From positions 62,001-126,000 of the forward strand of contig NZ_CABVHY010000006.1 in assembly GCF_902497875.1 (NCBI RefSeq): 64,000 bases of DNA, read 5' to 3'. A program made the position numbers and the translations under genes. Below are positions 41,058 through 51,454 of the stretch, in pieces. The notes under the pieces were generated by a model. That model had not been told where the DNA came from. It did not search any database and saw only the letters and a list, made by a program, of their open reading frames with translations. This DNA is from Pseudomonas fluorescens (GTDB lineage: Bacteria; Pseudomonadota; Gammaproteobacteria; Pseudomonadales; Pseudomonadaceae). How positions within the stretch are numbered: position 1 is the stretch's first letter; each line of letters opens with the position of its first letter.

Positions 41058-42335
41058 ATGAATAGAACTCTCTACACCCTACTGTTTTATCTCGGGCTGC
41101 CGTTGGTGGCATTGCGTCTATGGTTGCGGGCGCGCAAGGCGCCGGCCTACGCCAAGCGAATCGGCGAACGCTTTTCCATTGGCTTACCAGCGATGCGTCC
41201 AGGCGGAATCTGGGTGCACGCGGTCTCGGTCGGCGAAAGCATCGCCGCGGCGCCGATGATTCGCGGTTTGCTCGAACGTTATCCACAGCTGCCCATCACC
41301 GTGACCTGCATGACCCCGACCGGTTCGGAGCGGATCAAGGCGCTGTTCGCCAATGAACCGCGAATTCAACACTGCTATCTGCCGTATGACTTGCCTTGCG
41401 CGGCGGCAAGGTTTCTCGAGCGGGTTCAGCCGAAGCTGGCGGTGATCATGGAAACCGAACTCTGGCCCAACCATATTCACCAGTGCGCCAAACGCGGAAT
41501 TCCAGTGGCGCTGGCTAATGCGCGGCTTTCGCAACGTTCGGCCAAGGGCTACGGACGGTTTGCCAGACTGACCCAGCCGATGCTCAGTGAAATGAGCTGG
41601 TTTGCGGTGCAGACCGAGGCAGAGGCCCAGCGCTTTCTTGCTCTGGGGGCGCGGCCAGAAACGGTCGAGGTGACCGGTTCGATCAAGTTCGATCTGAGCA
41701 TCGATCCGCAATTGTTGGAGCGTGCCGCCCAATTGCGTGGTCAATGGCAGGCTGCGCAGCGCCCGGTATGGATCGCCGCCAGTACCCATGAAGGTGAAGA
41801 CGAAATAGTGCTGGCAGCCCATCGGCAGTTGCTTGCCAATCATCCGGACGCCTTGCTGATCCTGGTGCCACGCCATCCCGAGCGCTTCAACGCGGTCTTC
41901 GAGCTGTGCCGACAGCAGGGCTTCGCCACCGTGCGCCGCTCAACGGCGGAACCGGTCAGCGTCAACACCTCGGTGCTGCTCGGCGACACCATGGGCGAAT
42001 TACTGTTTCTCTATGCCCTGGCGGACAGCGCCTTTGTCGGCGGCAGCCTGGTGCCCAATGGTGGGCATAACCTGCTGGAACCGGCAGCCCTGGCCAAGCC
42101 GGTGCTGAGCGGCCCGCACCTGTTCAACTTCCTCGAAATCGCCGCGCTGTTGCGTGAAGCCGGGGCGTTGCAGGAAGTGGAGGATGCTCAGGGGCTGGCA
42201 GTGGCGGTGCAGCGGCTGTTCGAACTGCCGAGTGATGCACAGAAGATCGCAGAGGCGGGGCTGAAGGTGATGCGCGCCAATCAGGGGGCGCTGAAGCGAT
42301 TGCTGGATGGCTTGGGAAGGTTGATCGACCGCTAA
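41058..42335 (+). CDS. waaA: 3-deoxy-D-manno-octulosonic acid (Kdo) transferase
   Basis: WaaA adds Kdo residues to lipid A precursor at the inner membrane, the entry step of core synthesis. The 425-aa GT30 protein has an N-terminal membrane anchor (TLLFYLGLPLVALRLWLR), the catalytic-region GIWVHAVSVGESIAAAP and the C-terminal FVGGSLVPNGGHNLLEP. The ATG at 41058 gives the standard length. It is separate from the waaF cluster but in PAO1 context (PA4988). It could be read through from the LysR gene. Confidence 0.95.
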   Translation: MNRTLYTLLFYLGLPLVALRLWLRARKAPAYAKRIGERFSIGLPAMRPGGIWVHAVSVGESIAAAPMIRGLLERYPQLPITVTCMTPTGSERIKALFANEPRIQHCYLPYDLPCAAARFLERVQPKLAVIMETELWPNHIHQCAKRGIPVALANARLSQRSAKGYGRFARLTQPMLSEMSWFAVQTEAEAQRFLALGARPETVEVTGSIKFDLSIDPQLLERAAQLRGQWQAAQRPVWIAASTHEGEDEIVLAAHRQLLANHPDALLILVPRHPERFNAVFELCRQQGFATVRRSTAEPVSVNTSVLLGDTMGELLFLYALADSAFVGGSLVPNGGHNLLEPAALAKPVLSGPHLFNFLEIAALLREAGALQEVEDAQGLAVAVQRLFELPSDAQKIAEAGLKVMRANQGALKRLLDGLGRLIDR

Positions 42336-42352
42336 ATCGAGTTGCTCTGGAG

Positions 42353-42430
42353 AAAAAGATCGCAGCCTGCGGCAGCTCCTACATAGGATAGATGTCCACC
42401 CGTAGGAGCTGCCGAAGGCTGCGATCTTTT
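42353..42430. repeat. REP pair (REPIN-like), waaA/tolC
   Basis: Arms AAAGATCGCAGCCTGCGGC..CTCCTAC and GTAGGAGCTGCCGAAGGCTG..CTTTT, separated by about 20 bp, lie between convergent genes. The right arm has the GAAGGC variant. Two further GATCTTTTGATC-like tags follow to about 42460. Confidence 0.85.
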
Positions 42431-42476
42431 GATCTTTTGATCTGTTGAGCTTTTGATTTTTGCGGGGGGATAAAAC

Positions 42477-43916
42477 TCAATACCCCGGATTAGCCTTGAG
42501 CTGTTCCTGCGCGGCCTTGGCCAGGTCCGGCGGCAGGAAGTCCTTGTCCGGGTTGTAGTCGGCTTTCAGATAGCGCGACAGCTCCTGCAGATCCCCCGGG
42601 TTCAAGGTGCCGGCTGCTTGCTTGAGGCGCAGGTTGTCGAGGATGTAGTCGTAGCGGGTGTTGTTGTAGTTGCGCACCGAAGTGTAGAGCTGGCGCTGAG
42701 CGTCGAGCACGTCGACGATATTGCGCGTCCCCACCTGATAACCGATTTCCGTGGCTTCCACCGCGCTCTGGTTGGAGATGATCGACTGGCGGCGCGCCTG
42801 CACCTGCTCGACGTCGGTATTTACCGCGCGGTGCAGGTTGCGGGTGTTTTCCACCACCTGCCGGCGCAAGGCTTCGCGTTGCTGTTCAGTCTGGTTCAGC
42901 CGGGAGTAGGACTCGCGAACCTGAGAACTGGTCAGGCCGCCGCTGAAGATCGGAATATTCAATTGCAGGCCGACGGTGCGTTGTTCGACGTCACTGCCAT
43001 AACGTTGGCCCAGCGGGTTCGGGTTGCTGAAACCGAGGGCGTCATTGTCGCCTTTCTTGTATTGCGCGATGGCATCGAGGGTCGGCGCGTGGCCGGCCTT
43101 GCGTTGTTTGAGGGTTTCTTCGGCGGCGTTGACCGCATAGTTGCTGGCCAAAAGATTGAGGTTCTGCTTGGCGGCGGTGTCGACCCAGGCCTTGGCGTCG
43201 TTCGGGGTTGGCGCCAGCACCGGTAACGTGTGGACGATGCCCTGAATCGAGTTGTACTGGCGGTTGGTCAGGGTGATCAGCGCTTCGAACGCATCATCTA
43301 CCAGGCGTTGCGCAAGGATCCGGTTGGCCCGTGCGGTGTCGTAGCTGGCCTGGGATTGCAGTACGTCGGTCTTGTCTGATAGGCCGACATCGAAACGTTC
43401 GTTGGATTGATCGAGCTGGCGCTTGAACGCGGCTTCTTCGGCCTTGGTCGAGGCCAGGTTGTCCTGGGCACGCAGCACCGTGAAGTAGCTGTCGGCACTT
43501 TGCAGGATCAGGTTCTGCTCGGTTGCCGAGAGCTCCAGGGCGGCTTGTTCATTCACCGCTTCGGCGGCTTGCAACTGGAACCAGCGATCGGCGCGGAAGA
43601 TCGGTTGCGCCAGGGTCGCCTGATAGGACGTGCCACTGCGGCTGGCGGTCATCGACGGCTGGTCGAAGTCGGTCCGGGTGTTGTTCAGGTCGGCACCGGC
43701 CGAGAGGTTCGGCAACAGGCCGGCGCGGGCCTGGGGCACGACTTCCTTGCGCGCATCGTAATTGGCCCGGGCAGCGGCGAGGTCGGCATTGTTGTCCACC
43801 GCTTCCTGGTAGACGCTGACCAGGTCGGTTTTGGTCGATAAGGGCGCTTCTACTGCCCAGGCCATTCCATTGGACGCACAAGACACGGCAATGGCCAGTG
43901 AAAGTTTGCGCAGCAT
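42477..43916 (-). CDS. tolC: TolC-family outer membrane efflux channel
   Basis: A 479-aa outer-membrane protein with a signal peptide (MLRKLSLAIAVSCASNGMAWA) and two repeats of the OEP domain (about 30-230 and 245-445), including long helical coiled-coil stretches and a second-repeat motif TEIGYQVGTRNIVDVLDAQRQLY. It trimerises to form the exit duct for RND or type I exporters; no partner genes are adjacent. It matches PA4974. It is divergent from thiC. Confidence 0.92.
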   Translation of the reverse strand: MLRKLSLAIAVSCASNGMAWAVEAPLSTKTDLVSVYQEAVDNNADLAAARANYDARKEVVPQARAGLLPNLSAGADLNNTRTDFDQPSMTASRSGTSYQATLAQPIFRADRWFQLQAAEAVNEQAALELSATEQNLILQSADSYFTVLRAQDNLASTKAEEAAFKRQLDQSNERFDVGLSDKTDVLQSQASYDTARANRILAQRLVDDAFEALITLTNRQYNSIQGIVHTLPVLAPTPNDAKAWVDTAAKQNLNLLASNYAVNAAEETLKQRKAGHAPTLDAIAQYKKGDNDALGFSNPNPLGQRYGSDVEQRTVGLQLNIPIFSGGLTSSQVRESYSRLNQTEQQREALRRQVVENTRNLHRAVNTDVEQVQARRQSIISNQSAVEATEIGYQVGTRNIVDVLDAQRQLYTSVRNYNNTRYDYILDNLRLKQAAGTLNPGDLQELSRYLKADYNPDKDFLPPDLAKAAQEQLKANPGY

Positions 43917-46258
<2,342 letters not shown>

Positions 46259-46292
46259 TTTAGGCCGAGATTGGCGGTGACTGTACTGCCGT

Positions 46293-46369
46293 CATCGCGA
46301 GCAAGCTCGCTCCCACATTTGATTTGTGTAGCACACACATCCCCTGTGGGAGCGAGCTTGCTCGCGATG
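46293..46369. repeat. Inverted intergenic repeat, thiC-cytX
   Basis: Arms CATCGCGAGCAAGCTCGCTC.. (46293 on) and GAGCGAGCTTGCTCGCGATG (46350-46369) pair nearly perfectly around a spacer of about 30 bp. The element lies between two genes on the same strand. Open codons upstream of cytX in this element are not likely coding. Confidence 0.88.
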
Positions 46370-46410
46370 GCGATCACCACAACAACAAATGTCCCTCTGA
46401 GATAACACTT

Positions 46411-47703
46411 TTGAGCATTCAACCCAGCACTTACTCCCCCGACCACGCCGTGCCTCTGGCCAAGCGCGTATTCGGTGCGCGCGATCTGTTTTCCCTGTGG
46501 TTTTCCCTTGGCATTGGCCTGATGGTCTTGCAGACCGGCGCTTTGCTCGCGCCGGGCCTGGGCCTTTCGGGTTCGTTGCTGGCGATTTTTCTTGGCACTG
46601 CAGTGGGCGTTATGCTGCTGGCCGCCGTTGGTGTGATCGGCAGTGACACCGGTCTGTCGTCGATGGCGGCACTAAAACTCAGCCTCGGCAACCGTGGCGC
46701 GAGCCTGCCGGCGGTGTTGAACCTGCTGCAACTGATCGGTTGGGGCTCGTTCGAAATCATCGTCATGCGCGATGCTGCCAGCCTGTTGGGCACCCGTGCC
46801 TTCAGCGAAGGCAGTCTGCTGTCAAATCCGCTGCTCTGGACCTTGTTCTTCGGTGGTTTGGCGACCTTGCTGGCCGTCAGCGGCCCGCTGACCTTCGTGC
46901 GGCAGGTCCTGCGTAAATGGGGCATCTGGCTGCTGCTGGCAGCGTGTATCTGGCTGACCTGGAACCTGTTTGCCAAGGCTGACCTGGGCGCATTGTGGGC
47001 TCAGGCTGGTGACGGTTCGCTGCCGTTTGCCGTGGGTTTTGATATCGCGATCGCCATGCCGCTGTCCTGGCTGCCGCTGATTGCCGACTACTCGCGTTTC
47101 GGCAAGCGCGCGAAAAACGTATTCGGCGGTACCGCAGTGGGGTTCTTTATCGGTAACTTCTGGCTGATGAGCCTGGGCGTCGCCTATACGCTGGCATTCG
47201 CGCCGAGCGGTGAAGTGAATGCCTTGCTGCTGGCACTGGCCGGCGCAGGCCTGGGGATTCCGTTGCTGTTGATTCTGCTGGATGAGTCGGAAAACGCTTT
47301 CGCCGACATTCATTCGGCAGCAGTGTCCAGCGGGATTCTGTTGCGCTTGAAAGTCGAGCATCTGGCGTTGGCCATCGGCGTGATCTGCACGCTGATCGCT
47401 TGTTTCGCGCCATTGGCGCAGTACCAGAACTTCCTGTTGTTGATCGGCTCGGTGTTCGCGCCGTTGTTTGGTGTGGTGCTGGTGGATCACTTCATCCTGC
47501 GCAAGCGCAGTGCGCAAGTGGCGTCGTCGATGTTGCGCTGGCCGGCGTTGCTGGCCTGGTTGGGCGGGGTGAGCACCTATCACCTGCTGGCCAATCTCTA
47601 TCCGGAGATCGGCGCCACCCTGCCGTCACTGGTACTGGCAGGGTTGTTACAGTGGGTGCTGGGTCGGGCTTTCAGCTACGGCCGGGAAACAGCTCGGGCT
47701 TGA
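46411..47703 (+). CDS. cytX: Hydroxymethylpyrimidine transporter CytX (NCS1 family)
   Basis: A 430-aa membrane protein with about 12 helices, resembling cytosine/purine permeases (NCS1): PLAKRVFGARDLFSLWFSLG, and AVGFDIAIAMPLSWLPLIADYSRF. CytX proteins next to thi genes are assigned HMP uptake. The TTG at 46411 (LSIQPSTYSPDH) is my start because the upstream open frame lies inside a repeat; the Shine-Dalgarno is weak. Its 3' end overlaps the convergent DUF3298 gene by 32 bp. It may be co-transcribed with thiC under the riboswitch. Confidence 0.85.
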   Translation: MSIQPSTYSPDHAVPLAKRVFGARDLFSLWFSLGIGLMVLQTGALLAPGLGLSGSLLAIFLGTAVGVMLLAAVGVIGSDTGLSSMAALKLSLGNRGASLPAVLNLLQLIGWGSFEIIVMRDAASLLGTRAFSEGSLLSNPLLWTLFFGGLATLLAVSGPLTFVRQVLRKWGIWLLLAACIWLTWNLFAKADLGALWAQAGDGSLPFAVGFDIAIAMPLSWLPLIADYSRFGKRAKNVFGGTAVGFFIGNFWLMSLGVAYTLAFAPSGEVNALLLALAGAGLGIPLLLILLDESENAFADIHSAAVSSGILLRLKVEHLALAIGVICTLIACFAPLAQYQNFLLLIGSVFAPLFGVVLVDHFILRKRSAQVASSMLRWPALLAWLGGVSTYHLLANLYPEIGATLPSLVLAGLLQWVLGRAFSYGRETARA

Positions 47704-48418
47704 GTATGCCGTTGAGGCGCGGGTAGGGGATTTTCAGTTCGATGTGGCCCAGCGCGTAAGGCGCGATGGTGCTCACTTCGTACTTGAGGATCACCCCACC
47801 GTAGGTCAACGCCACATTCGCGGTTTTCTGGAACGGCCAGCTTTTCACGAAGTCGGCTTCCTGATCCAGCTTGGTGCTGATCAGCCAGCTGTTGTGCGCC
47901 ACTTGAGCGGCCTTCCAGAAGGCCTCTTCCTGCCCCGGCAGCAACATATCGGAAAGATTCAGCACCTTGTGCTGCTGGCGCGAATAGTTGATGAAACCGC
48001 GGCCTGGCCGGCCATGGGCGCCGCCGGTATCCAGATAGCTGGACAGTTCGACGATCACCAAGCCGTCATGCTGCTCACGTACTTTCGCTTGCAGGTAGCT
48101 GCTGTAGCGCGGGCCGGCGGTGCGCAAAAACTCGTCACGATAAGCCGCCAGCGTCGGCGCCACCGGGGCGTCGGGCGACGTGCGGGTCATTTGCAGCAGA
48201 CGTTTTTCGATGATGCCGTCGAGCGCAGGTTCGGCAGGGAAACGCAGCGTATCGATATTCACCAGCGGACAATCAGCGGCGCTGCAGCCCGGCTTGATCT
48301 GCTCCGAGGCATCGCGAGTGGTTTCCAGTGGTGCCCGGTAATTGGGCTGGAACAGGCTTTGACAGGCGCCCAGGGTCAGGGCGATACAGGTCATGGAGAC
48401 GATTTTGACAAGCGACAT
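47672..48418 (-). CDS. DUF3298 (RsiV-like) lipoprotein
   Basis: A 248-aa predicted lipoprotein, signal MSLVKIVSMTCIALTLGAC with lipobox TLGAC. The mature protein has the GGAHGRPGRGFINYS and LNLSDMLLPGQEEAF patterns of DUF4163/DUF3298 domains (as in the RsiV extracytoplasmic domain), which in RsiV bind lysozyme; a similar role here is only a guess. It matches PA4972. It is divergent from nudF and overlaps the cytX end by 32 bp. Confidence 0.8.
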   Translation of the reverse strand: MSLVKIVSMTCIALTLGACQSLFQPNYRAPLETTRDASEQIKPGCSAADCPLVNIDTLRFPAEPALDGIIEKRLLQMTRTSPDAPVAPTLAAYRDEFLRTAGPRYSSYLQAKVREQHDGLVIVELSSYLDTGGAHGRPGRGFINYSRQQHKVLNLSDMLLPGQEEAFWKAAQVAHNSWLISTKLDQEADFVKSWPFQKTANVALTYGGVILKYEVSTIAPYALGHIELKIPYPRLNGILKPELFPGRS

Positions 48419-48630
48419 GGGCGTCCTTCATGAATCAGGGAAAGGCAAAAAGTTATCCGCTTCGACTATCAGCGGCGCGGTCAGTTCGCCACTAAGCTAA
48501 TTAGAGTTGGTTTCCCCCGCGCCGTCTATCCTGCTGACTGTAAAGGGGCTGCATCAACAGGCGAGAGCGCGTTAGGATGGCGCGAAGTCGAGGGGGAGCC
48601 TCGGATCGGACCGCAAGCACGAGGATTGAT
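48419..48630. other. Divergent lipoprotein/nudF promoter region
   Basis: About 212 bp without a gene. A CGGCGCGG (48473-48480) and its reverse complement CCGCGCCG (48517-48524) flank an AT-rich loop containing the palindrome CTAATTAG (48497-48504). This could be an operator or a promoter for either flanking gene. GAGGA before 48631 is the nudF Shine-Dalgarno. Confidence 0.4.
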
Positions 48631-49248
48631 ATGACTGACGTTGCCAATACCGTTCCAACAGCCGTCGATATCGTTCGGCGCGAGAAATGCTTTCAAGGCT
48701 TCTACCAGCTTGATCGCGTACATCTGCGCCATGAGCTGTTTGCCGGCGGAATGGGTCGTGAGATCAGTCGTGAACTCTTTGTTCGCCATGATGCGGTCTG
48801 TGTCCTGCCCTACGATCCGCAACGCGATGAAGTGGTGTTGATCGAGCAGTTTCGGGTGGGCGCCATGGGCAAGGTCGCCAATCCGTGGCTGGTGGAACTG
48901 GTAGCCGGTCTGATCGACAAGGATGAGCAACCGGAAGAAGTTGCTCACCGCGAAGCGCAGGAGGAAGCTGGGCTTGTGTTCTCCGCACTCTGGCCGATGA
49001 CTCAATATTTTCCATCACCGGGTGGCAGCACCGAATACGTACACCTGTTTCTGGGGCGTTGTGACAGTACTGGGGCCGGCGGCTTACATGGGCTGGAAGA
49101 AGAGGCAGAAGATATCCGGGTGACGGTCTGGGCGTTCGAAGATGCCCTGCAGGCCGTACGCGACGGACGAATTTCCAACGCGGCAAGCATCATTGCCCTG
49201 CAATGGCTGGCTTTGAATCGCGTTGAAGTGAGGGGGTTATGGTCGTAA
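48631..49248 (+). CDS. nudF: ADP-ribose pyrophosphatase NudF
   Basis: A 205-aa Nudix hydrolase that splits ADP-ribose to AMP and ribose-5-phosphate. The Nudix box is exact: G-x5-E-x7-REAQEEAG, in GLIDKDEQPEEVAHREAQEE. I use the ATG at 48631 (MTDVANT) after GAGGA. It heads the conserved nudF-DUF1249-cpdA-yqiA-parE order shared with E. coli, and overlaps the next gene by ten bases. Confidence 0.93.
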   Translation: MTDVANTVPTAVDIVRREKCFQGFYQLDRVHLRHELFAGGMGREISRELFVRHDAVCVLPYDPQRDEVVLIEQFRVGAMGKVANPWLVELVAGLIDKDEQPEEVAHREAQEEAGLVFSALWPMTQYFPSPGGSTEYVHLFLGRCDSTGAGGLHGLEEEAEDIRVTVWAFEDALQAVRDGRISNAASIIALQWLALNRVEVRGLWS

Positions 49249-49691
49249 ACAAGCAGCGCGATCGCTACCGGGTCGATCTGGTGGGGCTGCAAGCCTCCTG
49301 CGAGGCGAACTACGCTCGTTTGATGCGCCTGTTGCCAGACATGCGCGAGCAACCGCTCGCGCGGCGCATTGCCGTCACCCAGGGTGACCAGATGCTTGGC
49401 GTGCTGGCGCTTGAGGTGCTGCTGGCCTGTCCTTACACCACCACGCTACGAGTGCGCCAGGAACACAGCCTGCCCTGGCTGCCGGTGCCGCAACTGGAAG
49501 TCCAGGTTTATCACGACGCACGGATGGCGGAAGTCGTCAGTGCCGAACATGCCCGGCGTTTTCGCGGGATCTACCCGTATCCGAATGCGTTCATGCACCA
49601 GCCGGACGAAAAGGCCCAGCTCAATGTGTTCCTCGGCGAATGGTTGAGCCACTGCCTGGCCTGCGGGCATGAAGTCGAGGTGGTGCGCTAG
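49239..49691 (+). CDS. DUF1249 (YqiB) family protein
   Basis: A 150-aa protein of unknown function conserved between nudF and cpdA in gammaproteobacteria. It starts with the family pattern YRVDLVGLQASCEANYARLMRLLP and contains LEVQVYHDARMAEVV and YPYPNAFMHQPDEKAQLNVFLGEW. No signal or membrane segment. The ATG at 49239 lies inside the nudF end, so it is translationally coupled. Confidence 0.88.
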   Translation: MVVNKQRDRYRVDLVGLQASCEANYARLMRLLPDMREQPLARRIAVTQGDQMLGVLALEVLLACPYTTTLRVRQEHSLPWLPVPQLEVQVYHDARMAEVVSAEHARRFRGIYPYPNAFMHQPDEKAQLNVFLGEWLSHCLACGHEVEVVR

Positions 49692-49789
49692 ATGTGAACT
49701 GCGTCCATTTCGCAGGTTTCCCCTTTTAAGTTTCCCCCAGCATAATTGGGTCATTCGTCATTTCCGTGATCATGCCTTGGGAGACCGCC

Positions 49790-50605
49790 TTGCCGAGCGT
49801 ATCCACTCTGACCTCCGCCGATTCAGCGTTGCTGGTGCAACTCTCTGACAGCCATCTGTTCGCCGAGGCAGAAGAAACGCTGCTGGGCATGAATACCCGC
49901 GACAGCCTGCAAAAGGTTATCGAGCTGGTCCGGGCGCAGCAGCCGCAGATAGATCTGATGATCGCCAGCGGCGACCTGTCCCAGGACGGCTCGCTTGAGT
50001 CCTATCAGCGGTTTCGTGACATGACCCGGCAGATCGACGCGCCAGCGCGCTGGATTCCGGGTAATCACGATGAGCCCCAGGTCATGGCCGAGGCCGCCAC
50101 CCAGAGCCAGTTGCTTGAGTCGGTGGTGGATCTCGGCAACTGGCGGGTTACCCTGCTGGATTCCGCAGTGCCGGGCTCGGTTCCGGGATACTTGCAGGAC
50201 GAGCAGCTGCAGTTGCTCGCCCGCTCCTTGAGCGAAGCCCCGGAGCGTCATCATCTGGTGTGTTTTCACCATCATCCGGTTTCCATTGGTTGCGCCTGGC
50301 TGGCGCCGATCGGTCTGCGTAATCCTGAGGCGCTGTTTACCGTGCTCGACCGCTTTCCCCAGGTTCGCGCAGTGCTGTGGGGGCATGTCCATCAGGAAAT
50401 CGACCAATTGCGCAAAGGCGTGCGTCTTCTGGCTTCGCCGTCGACCTGTATCCAGTTCGAACCCGGCAGCGAAGATTTCAAGGTCGATACCCTGGCGCCC
50501 GGTTATCGTTGGTTGCGGCTGTTGCCGGATGGACAGCTGGAAACCGGGGTTGAACGGGTGACCGGCTTTAGTTTTCAGGTCGATTATGGCGGCCCGGGCT
50601 ACTGA
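49790..50605 (+). CDS. cpdA: 3',5'-cyclic AMP phosphodiesterase CpdA
   Basis: CpdA lowers intracellular cAMP and so modulates Vfr/CRP signalling. The 271-aa class III metallophosphoesterase shows all metal motifs: LSDSHLF, ASGDLSQDG, IPGNHDEP, CFHHHPVSIG and LWGHVHQEID. I favour the TTG at 49790 (LPSVSTLT), six bases after GGGAG. A GTG at 49766 or ATG at 49772 would add six to eight residues but place the Shine-Dalgarno inside the gene. An REP pair separates it from yqiA. Confidence 0.92.
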   Translation: MPSVSTLTSADSALLVQLSDSHLFAEAEETLLGMNTRDSLQKVIELVRAQQPQIDLMIASGDLSQDGSLESYQRFRDMTRQIDAPARWIPGNHDEPQVMAEAATQSQLLESVVDLGNWRVTLLDSAVPGSVPGYLQDEQLQLLARSLSEAPERHHLVCFHHHPVSIGCAWLAPIGLRNPEALFTVLDRFPQVRAVLWGHVHQEIDQLRKGVRLLASPSTCIQFEPGSEDFKVDTLAPGYRWLRLLPDGQLETGVERVTGFSFQVDYGGPGY

Positions 50606-50612
50606 AATACCT

Positions 50613-50706
50613 GTAGGAGCTGCCGAAGGCTGCGATCTTTTGATCTTTACGTTCGTCCGGCTACCCCATTGATCGCTGAAAGATCGCAGCCTGCGGCAGC
50701 TCCTAC
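50613..50706. repeat. REP pair (REPIN-like), cpdA-yqiA
   Basis: Arms GTAGGAGCTGCCGAAGGCTG..CTTTT and AAAGATCGCAGCCTGCGGCA..CTCCTAC lie tail-to-tail, in the opposite orientation to the copies at 36402 and 42353, about 45 bp apart. It interrupts an otherwise same-strand gene series. Confidence 0.85.
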
Positions 50707-50800
50707 GGATGTTGTAATTTTTCGATGTATTGAGCCGCCAATCTCGACGACAGTCACTGTAAACTGCCCCATCTTTGGCTAATGCACAGAGGGAACTCGC

Positions 50801-51409
50801 ATGTCCGGTTCAATCCTGTATATCCACGGTTTCAACAGTGCGCCCGCGTCGAAAAAGGCCTGTCAGTTGATCAGCGTGATGGGTCGCCTGGGTTTGAGTG
50901 AGCAACTGCAGGTGCCGGCCTTGCATCACCACCCGCGAGAGGCGATCAGCCAACTGGAAGAGGCGATTGCCAAGCTTGGTCGGCCACTGCTGGTCGGCAG
51001 CTCCCTCGGCGGCTACTATGCCACTCACCTTGCCGAGCGCCATGGCCTCAAAGCCTTGTTGATCAACCCCGCCGTCAGCCCCCATCGGATGTTTGACGGG
51101 TTCCTGGGCAGCCAGAAGAATCTGTATACCGACGAAATCTGGGAGTTGACCCACGACCATGTGACGGCCCTGACCGAGCTGGAAGTGCCGGCGCCCCAGG
51201 ATCCGCAGCGGTTTCAAGTATGGTTGCAGACAGGTGACGAGACCCTGGACTATCGTCTTGCCCAGCAGTACTACCGAGCCTGCGCCTTGCGCATTCAGCC
51301 CGGCGGCGACCATGGTTTCCAGGGATTTGCCGGGCAATTGCCGGCCCTGTTGAGTTTTGCCGGCATCGGCGCGGATCAGTACCAGGCGATCGACTTCACT
51401 ACACTGTGA
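50801..51409 (+). CDS. yqiA: YqiA family esterase
   Basis: A 202-aa alpha/beta-hydrolase of the UPF0227/YqiA family. It begins ILYIHGFNSAPASKKA and has the nucleophile elbow VGSSLGGYYATHLAERHG (Ser in GSSLGG), and a C-terminal catalytic His in GGDHGFQGF. E. coli YqiA cleaves palmitoyl-CoA and p-nitrophenyl esters; the natural substrate is uncertain. It lies 45 bp upstream of parE, as in E. coli. Confidence 0.9.
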   Translation: MSGSILYIHGFNSAPASKKACQLISVMGRLGLSEQLQVPALHHHPREAISQLEEAIAKLGRPLLVGSSLGGYYATHLAERHGLKALLINPAVSPHRMFDGFLGSQKNLYTDEIWELTHDHVTALTELEVPAPQDPQRFQVWLQTGDETLDYRLAQQYYRACALRIQPGGDHGFQGFAGQLPALLSFAGIGADQYQAIDFTTL

Positions 51410-51454
51410 GTTTCCTGGCCTCTATTTTCATTGAACGACTAACGACGAGACCCC

